Assembly (NCBI GenBank): GCA_016292255.1
Contig: JAEEZZ010000010.1
Coordinates: 1-46,282, forward strand
Direction: 5' to 3'
Length of the DNA: 46,282 bases
Origin: Oscillospiraceae bacterium
GTDB lineage: Bacteria; Bacillota; Clostridia; Oscillospirales; Oscillospiraceae
This document shows, in pieces, positions 1 to 5,784 of the stretch. The notes beneath the pieces were generated by a model. The model had not been told where the DNA came from, searched no databases, and was given only the letters and a program-made list of their open reading frames with translations. A program made the position numbers and the translations under genes. The first letter of the stretch is position 1. The number at the start of each line of letters is the position of its first letter.

Positions 1-75
1 ACTTATCCTACCTTCTATGCAGTCCTGTGCAATCTGTATCTTTTCTTCTGGTGTTATTGTTTTTCTTCGTGACAT
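1..75 (-). CDS. IS3-like transposase OrfA, first 25 residues only
   Basis: Reading leftward from the ATG at 75, the frame is open to the window edge and encodes a basic start (MSRRKTITPEEK) followed by IQIAQDCIEGRIS. This pattern is typical of the helix-turn-helix OrfA of IS3/IS150-type transposases, which bind the element ends before OrfAB catalyses transposition. A purine-rich ribosome site (GGGGGAGC) lies about 8 bases before the ATG. The rest of the gene is outside the window, so completeness and exact IS group cannot be judged. A different helix-turn-helix protein is possible but less likely, given the start and the hairpin beside it. Confidence 0.6.
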   Translation of the reverse strand, partial: MSRRKTITPEEKIQIAQDCIEGRIS

Positions 76-80
76 GATAA

Positions 81-136
81 TGCTCCCCCTATGATGACAG
101 TGATTTGTTATTTCACTGTCTCTCATAGAGGGAGCA
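81..136. repeat. Long imperfect palindrome beside the transposase start
   Basis: The arms 81-103 and 113-136 are near-perfect reverse complements (one mismatch and one bulged base) around a 9-base AT loop. The hairpin lies in the leader directly upstream of the OrfA ATG, where some insertion sequences fold mRNA to block read-through translation of transposase. It has no T-run on either strand, so it is not an obvious intrinsic terminator for the neighbouring surface-protein gene. It could also form part of the IS end. Confidence 0.7.
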
Positions 137-188
137 TATCAATCCGGGGGACGTGGGTGTTTAGTTAGTTAGGTTTTTTAGTTGGTTA

Positions 189-1259
189 TTAGTAAACCTG
201 ATCACCAACTGAGAACTTAATATCGATGTCATATGTGCTAAGTATTGTCTGGAGATTATCAGAAGTACAGCTTCCGTCTTCACCCTCGAACCATACATAT
301 ACATATACAGGGATACCGGGTGAGTTTACATTAGGAATAGTGATAGGTGCGGGTGTTGCAGGGTTACCTGACGAAATGTTAAGTGTTGTAGGAGTTGTAA
401 AGCTTCCAGTAGTTCCAGTAACAGGAGCAACAGTAGCAGGTGATGTACCATCAGTAGCACCTGTAACCTTGTAAGAAGAGGTTGCATCAGTAACAGGAGC
501 GAATATACCAAAACCAGCTCTTGTTGAAGAAGTATTTGATGTAGGAACTTCAATACCTACACGAAGCGAACTCATAAGAGCTGTTGTATCTCCTCCATCT
601 CCGTCCTTCTGAGCAGCCTTAACTGCAGCCTTAAGATCAGTTATAACCAAATCCTGATCGCCTGATGACTTGAGATAGTAGGTATACTTAACATAGAAAC
701 CTTCACCATCATCATAATAAGTATCAGGAGTAGTATGTGTAGTATCCTTTTTGTTAGTACCAAAGCTTGCGTCCTTGAAGTATACATGGGTCTCGGCTTT
801 TGTATTACCCGTTGCATAATTTGTCTGAGTTGTTGAAGCCTCATCATAAACAGCGGTGTAATCAGAGATATCAGTTGTATTGCTTGCGCTTACATCGGCA
901 TAATAAACGCCATCAGAAATCTGAACGGTATCTCCCAATTCATCCTGACCTGCTTCATCATAAGACTTCTTTGAGTTTGCATGCCACCAGTTTGTCAGGT
1001 TTGAAGTAGATGCCGGTCTTAAAGCGAAAGTGGTTGAACCAGCAGTAGCTGCATCATCCCAAGTTTGGCTGTCAGCTGCCTTAACTTCATTAATCAGCAG
1101 ACCTTCTTCTGCGTGTGCCTTTACTTCCATACCGGTCACACTAACTTCCTTATTCATAGTGAACCAAGCGTAGGTGGAGCCGAACAGGGAGGTCGCGGAG
1201 ATCGCCAGCAAGGCGATGGACGCGACAAGCTTCCGCGTTGCACTATTCTTCTTCCTCAT
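189..1259 (-). CDS. SipW-substrate-like secreted surface protein (AWFTMNKE type)
   Basis: This 356-residue precursor has a basic N-terminus (MRKKNSATRK), a hydrophobic segment at about 11-30 and then TYAWFTMNKEVSVTGMEV. The layout resembles TasA/BsaA-type proteins, in which a SipW-type signal peptidase cleaves near a TxAxF motif. The mature part is Thr/Ser/Gly/Ala rich and looks beta-sheet rich. Near the C-terminus VWFEGEDGSC resembles IWLEGNDPDC in the protein at 2686-3399, so the two probably share a fold. The start at 1259 is preferred over 1268 because AAAGGA sits 9 bases upstream of it. The gene diverges from the large operon. The first ~35 codons are GC-rich whereas the mature part uses AT-rich codons, which suggests a recombined mature domain. 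A role as fibre or matrix subunit is inferred. Confidence 0.75.
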   Translation of the reverse strand: MRKKNSATRKLVASIALLAISATSLFGSTYAWFTMNKEVSVTGMEVKAHAEEGLLINEVKAADSQTWDDAATAGSTTFALRPASTSNLTNWWHANSKKSYDEAGQDELGDTVQISDGVYYADVSASNTTDISDYTAVYDEASTTQTNYATGNTKAETHVYFKDASFGTNKKDTTHTTPDTYYDDGEGFYVKYTYYLKSSGDQDLVITDLKAAVKAAQKDGDGGDTTALMSSLRVGIEVPTSNTSSTRAGFGIFAPVTDATSSYKVTGATDGTSPATVAPVTGTTGSFTTPTTLNISSGNPATPAPITIPNVNSPGIPVYVYVWFEGEDGSCTSDNLQTILSTYDIDIKFSVGDQVY

Positions 1260-1402
1260 GAGTATCATTCCTTTCTTTCAAATTGTTCGATATAAAAATG
1301 ACTTCTTTAATAAAACGTGCTGCATAATGCTCTTTTGTATTCTTTTCAAGATTTTGAATCTCGAAAGGGAACTGCAAGAGGCTTAGCGTTTTATCTACAC
1401 AT

Positions 1403-1431
1403 AATCTACACGAAATTTTTGGATTTGTCAA
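1403..1431 (-). promoter_or_regulatory. Candidate sigma-A promoter for the leftward surface-protein gene
   Basis: On the minus strand there is a perfect -35 TTGACA (1426-1431), a 17-base spacer and a weaker -10 TAGATT (1403-1408). It would give a leader of roughly 135 bases before the ATG at 1259. The -10 matches the consensus at only four of six positions, so confidence is moderate. Confidence 0.45.
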
Positions 1432-1511
1432 TAGATTTTTAGGAAAACGACCATTTTTCTGCATTTTTTTCCAAAATCGGGTGGTTTTTTGCCAGCAAAG
1501 CTTCCAAAAGG

Positions 1512-1540
1512 TTGACATTAGCTGAAAAATATTGTATGAT
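1512..1540 (+). promoter_or_regulatory. Sigma-A promoter of the surface-assembly operon
   Basis: A perfect -35 TTGACA (1512-1517), a 17-base spacer and the -10 TATGAT (1535-1540) face right. This is the only strong rightward promoter seen before the operon that begins at 1815. It is back to back with the leftward candidate at 1403-1431, so the surface protein on the left and the operon on the right could be co-regulated from one intergenic region. Confidence 0.7.
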
Positions 1541-1814
1541 GTCCATGAATAAAGTTAATTATGGGCTACTGTATCCTTTTTCACGCCGGCGGCCTTTTTT
1601 GGCGGCCGGAGGGCCATCCGGCCCGCCGGAGACGGGGTGGGCGAAGGAAAGATAACGGTTTTTTGAATTGTTATGCAGGATCGCAGCGGGCCAGGCGAAC
1701 AAGAAATCGTAGGGGCGGATGCCCACATCCGCCCTCCTTGCCGGGCCCGAGCGGCCAGGGCCGATGTGGGCATCGGCCCCTACGGCGGGACGAACGGTGC
1801 GGGAGGTGAGATCG
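1541..1814 (+). other. Long GC-rich 5' leader of the operon
   Basis: About 270 bases separate the promoter from the first start codon. The AT-rich sequence turns abruptly GC-rich at about 1580. It holds a short hairpin with arms 1604-1610 and 1617-1623 and the larger inverted repeat at 1708-1784. I see no riboswitch family that I can name, in particular no convincing c-di-GMP aptamer. No convincing protein is encoded. The ribosome site GGAGG at 1802-1806 ends the leader. Confidence 0.5.
1708..1784. repeat. REP-like inverted repeat
   Basis: Arms 1708-1734 and 1758-1784 are reverse complements at 25 of 27 positions. Each arm also contains a small internal palindrome (GATG-ccca-CATC type), so a cruciform-like fold is possible. 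The outer GTAGGGGCGG recurs at 33377-33386 after another gene. The unit therefore looks like a dispersed extragenic palindrome of this genome rather than an operator specific to this operon. Confidence 0.7.
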
Positions 1815-2648
1815 GTGGAGATCGACGGCAACAACACAGAACGTCTGCAGAAGGACGTGGGCGGACTCCGGGCGGTGGAAATGTTCTACCGCGGGATCCG
1901 GGAGATCGAGACCGGCAGCGTGGCCTTCTTCCAATCCAGGACCAGGCTGAACACCCCCGGGCTGGGGACGCTGATCCCGGAAAACTTCCGGGAGGTGGCG
2001 GAGCTCTCCAACCAGTGCCTGACGCTGTTCGACCTGGAGCTGGCCCAGGGGCTGGAGGCGGAAAGAACCTTCCGGGAGCGTGACTTCTTTTTCCAATGGA
2101 TCTCCGTCTATATGCCCATCCGCTTCCTGCTGGAAAAGGGAGCCGAGTCAAAGCTCATCCGACGCATGGAGGCCGTGGGGCTGGACACCAACCGAATGTG
2201 CTTCGAGCTGCCGGCCAAGCTGCTGACGGAGGGAAGCATCCACCACGCCAGGGCCATCGCCAACCTGCGGAACAGAGGCTTCCACTTCCTGCTCACAGGC
2301 TTCGGCGGCAACAATTCCCCGCTGATGAAGCTTTCCGATTTCCCCGTGGATTACGTCATGCTCAGCCAGGAGATCATCAGCTACCTGGGCAAGACGGACC
2401 GGGCCGCCTCCGCGGTCAAATCCATCGTGGAATTCGTTTCCCAGCTGGGCGCGGAGCCCATCGCGGACGGCGTGGCCAACGCCGCCCAGGCCGAGGCGCT
2501 GTACGAGGCCCAATGCCGCTACATCTCCGGCTCGCTGGCAGGCAAGTACACGCTGGAGCGGTACATCCGGAAGCGGTCGGAGGGCTATTTGAAGAGCGAA
2601 GAGGATGCGCCTCCGGAGGACGAGGAAGGCGTCGAGAGCGAGGACTGA
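1815..2648 (+). CDS. Degenerate EAL-domain protein, probably not a phosphodiesterase
   Basis: The 277-residue protein follows the EAL-domain layout (cyclic-di-GMP phosphodiesterase family) along its length, but the catalytic positions are gone. The EAL signature position reads FQS (about 39-41), the DDFG motif reads TGFG (161-164) and the EGVE motif reads DGVA. The PVDYVMLSQEI strand and the GxLAGK end are retained. It is therefore probably a binding or regulatory version that senses c-di-GMP or a protein partner. The GTG start at 1815 is chosen because GGAGG lies 8 bases upstream; the longer frame runs into the inverted repeat. The acidic C-terminal tail (EDAPPEDEEGVESED) is unusual. First gene of the export operon, it may link second-messenger state to surface assembly; that link is inference. 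Confidence 0.75.
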   Translation: MEIDGNNTERLQKDVGGLRAVEMFYRGIREIETGSVAFFQSRTRLNTPGLGTLIPENFREVAELSNQCLTLFDLELAQGLEAERTFRERDFFFQWISVYMPIRFLLEKGAESKLIRRMEAVGLDTNRMCFELPAKLLTEGSIHHARAIANLRNRGFHFLLTGFGGNNSPLMKLSDFPVDYVMLSQEIISYLGKTDRAASAVKSIVEFVSQLGAEPIADGVANAAQAEALYEAQCRYISGSLAGKYTLERYIRKRSEGYLKSEEDAPPEDEEGVESED

Positions 2649-2685
2649 AAAACAGTGAATCGAGTAAAATTGCGAGGTGACTTCG

Positions 2686-3399
2686 ATGGACGATAAACAA
2701 AAGAATGTCGTCGGATTGAGAAGAACCGTCGGAGAAACAAAAAAATATGTCGTTCTTATGCGCGTGATCGGGCTGTTGGTCCTGGTGCTGACGGCGATCA
2801 TCGCCATCGTGTACGCGGCTTCATACTTCTACAACCAATTCGGAAGCTTCACGGTCAAGGTAAATAAGTACGATATGTCCAATCAGGGCCTGTCCCTTTC
2901 CGAGACGCCTGATTTTGACCATACGATCTCCGTTCTGAACGCCGACATCGTCTATGACATGACGAACATCAGCGGCCTTGATCTGCCGGAAAACCTGGAT
3001 ATGATCAACGGCAGCCACAACGGCAAAAACTATATCGCCTATACCTTCTATCTGATCAATGCCGGCGACGACACGATCTCCTACGAAGGAGAGCTGACCA
3101 TCGAAAACGTCACAAAGGGCGTGGACGAGGCAGTCCGCATCGCGGTCTACAAAAACGGCGAAAAGACAGTCTACGGAAAGACCAAGTCCAACGGAACCGG
3201 CATCGAGAGCGACTGCGACAGCGAATTTCTTACGGCAAGCATTGTCCTGCGGGATACCAAGGAGGAATTCACCCCGCGGTCAAAGGATAAATACACGGTG
3301 GTGATCTGGCTGGAGGGGAACGACCCCGACTGCGTGGACGACATCATCGGCGGCACCATCAAATTCCGCTATGACTTCCGCATCATCGAAACGACCTGA
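2686..3399 (+). CDS. Membrane-anchored extracellular surface protein
   Basis: The 237-residue product starts with a charged stretch, then one strong transmembrane segment (about 25-47), then an extracellular beta-rich domain. The C-terminal IWLEGNDPDC and the following TIKFRYDF strand resemble VWFEGEDGSC and its flank in the SipW-substrate-like protein at 189-1259. It is thus probably a cousin of TasA/BsaA-type subunits, perhaps a membrane-held base or minor subunit. The ATG at 2686 is preferred to an upstream in-frame GTG (2677) because GAGGTG overlaps that GTG and is well spaced for the ATG. It lies 37 bases after the EAL-like gene and 33 before the first signal peptidase. No named family is assigned with confidence. 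Confidence 0.6.
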   Translation: MDDKQKNVVGLRRTVGETKKYVVLMRVIGLLVLVLTAIIAIVYAASYFYNQFGSFTVKVNKYDMSNQGLSLSETPDFDHTISVLNADIVYDMTNISGLDLPENLDMINGSHNGKNYIAYTFYLINAGDDTISYEGELTIENVTKGVDEAVRIAVYKNGEKTVYGKTKSNGTGIESDCDSEFLTASIVLRDTKEEFTPRSKDKYTVVIWLEGNDPDCVDDIIGGTIKFRYDFRIIETT

Positions 3400-3432
3400 T
3401 CATGAAAAAGAAAGAATAAGGTGGGTAAACAA

Positions 3433-4113
3433 ATGAAAAAAGTTCTGAAAGTAATCGTCAACACGCTTGCATGGATCCTCCTCGCATTGGCACTTCTTGT
3501 GACTGTGGCCGTGTTCAGCTCCGAGCGGAACAACGGCATCGCGAAGCTGTTCGGCTATATGCCCATGAGCGTGCAGTCCGATTCCATGGCACCCACCTTC
3601 CGGGAGGGCGATATGGTGATCGTCAAGGAGATCGACGATCTCTATGACCTGAAGGAGGACGACGTCATCACCTTCTACACGCTGATCGAAGGGAAGCGAG
3701 TGCTCAACACGCACCGGATCGTTGCGGTGAACAAGACGGATACCAGCGTCAGCTTTACCACCAAGGGCGACAACAACAGCATCAACGATAAGGTGGACGT
3801 CGCCGTTGGCGATATCGTGGGCAAATGGACAGGGGTCAAGCTCAAGGGGATCGGCAAGGTGGCGAACTTCCTGAAGACCAGCAAGGGCTTCTTCATCTGC
3901 ATCGTCATCCCCATGGCCATCTTCTTCCTGATCGAGCTCTACAAGTTCATCGTGACGCTGATCGCCTTCAAAAAGCCCAAAATGTCCCAGGACGAAGAGG
4001 AAGAGATCAAGCGCCGCGCCGTGGAGGAATACCTGGCGGGGCTGAAGGAAAAGGAGGGCCAGGGCGCCCCCGCCGGAACGAACGAGAAAGAGGACGCACA
4101 GGAGAAACGCTGA
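3433..4113 (+). CDS. SipW-type signal peptidase I (first copy)
   Basis: The 226-residue protein is an ER/SipW-type type I signal peptidase, which removes signal sequences outside the membrane with a Ser-His catalytic pair rather than Ser-Lys. Visible are an N-terminal membrane segment (about 8-28), the catalytic SxSMxP motif with Ser51, THR with His94, and GDNN with Asp113. A second membrane segment follows at about 157-178. The cytoplasmic tail contains EEIKRRAVEEYL, nearly repeated in the second peptidase at 8216-8908. The ATG at 3433 follows AAGGTGGG by 7 bases. Neighbours are likely substrates on both sides and the AAA+ ATPase directly downstream, so it is expected to mature the AWFxxxKE-type subunits of this locus. 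Confidence 0.9.
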   Translation: MKKVLKVIVNTLAWILLALALLVTVAVFSSERNNGIAKLFGYMPMSVQSDSMAPTFREGDMVIVKEIDDLYDLKEDDVITFYTLIEGKRVLNTHRIVAVNKTDTSVSFTTKGDNNSINDKVDVAVGDIVGKWTGVKLKGIGKVANFLKTSKGFFICIVIPMAIFFLIELYKFIVTLIAFKKPKMSQDEEEEIKRRAVEEYLAGLKEKEGQGAPAGTNEKEDAQEKR

Positions 4114-4163
4114 TTCTAACGGTAGATCTGAACGGTAAATCTGAAGAATAGAGGATTCATCGT

Positions 4164-5738
4164 ATGGGTACATTTCTGAAATGGTTTTTTGCGTTCATAT
4201 CCGAAATGCTGAACGGCTTCGGCATGATCTTTTCGGGTTTATGGAACGGAATTGTGCAGATATTCAACATCGGCAACTACATTAAAATATTCAAAGAGTT
4301 TTCGCCCCAATTCGGCGCGCTGGGCTGGATCCTGGCCATCCTGGCCATCCTGGTTGTCCTGGCGATCTATGCCGCCATCGCGTTTCTCATCATCCTGGCC
4401 GTCCGGAAGTACGTGCGCTTCCGCCACTCCCTGGTGAGCAACGAGGATCTGCTGGAGGAAATCGCTGTTCTGCAGCGGCGTGTGCTCAAGATGACCCGGG
4501 AAAAGGACGAGATCATGGCCATGAAGGTGGCGCAGATGGGTATGGCAGGGCGCGGCGCGGCCCTGGCGGCCGCCAACGCCGCAGCGCTTTCCGAAGGCGG
4601 CGAGGAGGGAGAGCAAGGCGAACAGCCTGCGGTGGAGGAAGGCGTACTGGTCACCACCGAGAGACGCTTCTCCAAGCTGCTGGACGTGGACAACTTCTAC
4701 AAGACCTACGTCCCGCCTGCCTATGACGACGCGGTCACGCTGGAGCAGTTCTGCGAGCGCTTCCGGAACTTCGCCTGCTCCCGGATGCATCTGTACTACG
4801 AGATCAAGACCATAAGGCTCTTTGTGGCGGGCATGGCCTCCACCAAGCTCATTATCCTGCAGGGTATCTCCGGTACAGGTAAAACCTCGCTGCCCTACTC
4901 CTTCGGCAAGTTCCTGGGCGTGGATACCACCATCGCCTCCGTGCAGCCGTCCTGGCGTGACAGGACCGAGCTGTTAGGCTACTTCAACGAATTCACCAAG
5001 AACTACAACGAGACGGAGTTCCTCCGCCGGGTATACGCGGCCAGCTACAACGACGACGTAAACTTCATCCTGCTCGACGAGATGAACATCGCCCGTATCG
5101 AGTATTACTTCGCGGAAATGCTGTCCATCCTGGAAATGCCCAACGCGGACGAATGGGAGCTGGACATCGTTCCCAGCGTGTGGAGCACCGACCCTGAGCA
5201 CTTTGACAAAGGCAAGCTCCGCATCCCGCAGAACATCTGGTACGTGGGCACCGCCAACAACGACGATTCCACCTACGCCATATCCGATAAGGTCTACGAC
5301 CGCGCCCAGCCGATCAATCTGGACGCAAAGGGCGTCGCCTTCAACGCGCCGGATACGCCGCCGATCTGCATCAGCTTCACCCATCTGAACACCATGTTCC
5401 AGGAGGCCTTCGAAAAGTACCCGATCTCCCAGGAGAATATGAAGAAGATCCAGCAGCTGGATCTGTGGGTCATCGAAAAGCTCCGTGTGGCGTTCGGTAA
5501 CCGTATCATCAAGCAGATGGGGCTCTTTGTTCCCGTCTACGTGGCCTGCGGCGGCGACGAGCTGGACGGCATCGACTACGTGCTGGCCACGAAAATCTTC
5601 CGCAAATTCGAATCTTTGAACCTGGCAATGCTCCGGGGCGAGCTGAAGGAGCTTTGCGTTTACATCAACAAGTCCTTCGGAAGAGGAAAGATGAACGAAT
5701 CCATCGCTTATCTTGAAAGATTACAGAAGCTGTTCTGA
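4164..5738 (+). CDS. Membrane-anchored McrB-like AAA+ ATPase
   Basis: The 524-residue protein has two hydrophobic segments near the N-terminus (the clearest about 52-82), a coiled and acidic linker, and an AAA+ domain from about 200. Walker A is GISGTGKTS (234-242, Lys240) and Walker B is FILLDEMNIARIEYYF (301 onward, Asp305/Glu306), the wording typical of McrB-like and MoxR-like ATPases. QPSWRDRTELLGYFN also fits that clade. The sensor region reads GTANNDDST, so the McrB NxxD nucleotide signature is present, with Ala in place of its preceding Met. Classical McrB is soluble and pairs with a McrC nuclease; here it is anchored in the membrane and pairs with the DUF2357-like gene downstream. GTP or ATP preference cannot be told. 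A remodelling or loading role in surface-protein assembly is inferred. Confidence 0.85.
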   Translation: MGTFLKWFFAFISEMLNGFGMIFSGLWNGIVQIFNIGNYIKIFKEFSPQFGALGWILAILAILVVLAIYAAIAFLIILAVRKYVRFRHSLVSNEDLLEEIAVLQRRVLKMTREKDEIMAMKVAQMGMAGRGAALAAANAAALSEGGEEGEQGEQPAVEEGVLVTTERRFSKLLDVDNFYKTYVPPAYDDAVTLEQFCERFRNFACSRMHLYYEIKTIRLFVAGMASTKLIILQGISGTGKTSLPYSFGKFLGVDTTIASVQPSWRDRTELLGYFNEFTKNYNETEFLRRVYAASYNDDVNFILLDEMNIARIEYYFAEMLSILEMPNADEWELDIVPSVWSTDPEHFDKGKLRIPQNIWYVGTANNDDSTYAISDKVYDRAQPINLDAKGVAFNAPDTPPICISFTHLNTMFQEAFEKYPISQENMKKIQQLDLWVIEKLRVAFGNRIIKQMGLFVPVYVACGGDELDGIDYVLATKIFRKFESLNLAMLRGELKELCVYINKSFGRGKMNESIAYLERLQKLF

Positions 5739-5784
5739 CGCCTGAGCTGCACGGCGCGGACTGCGTGACAGAGGTACGAATGCA

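Noticed and set aside
1541-1814. c-di-GMP riboswitch upstream of the EAL-like gene
   Set aside because: I could not find the expected aptamer pattern; the structure present is a REP-like inverted repeat.
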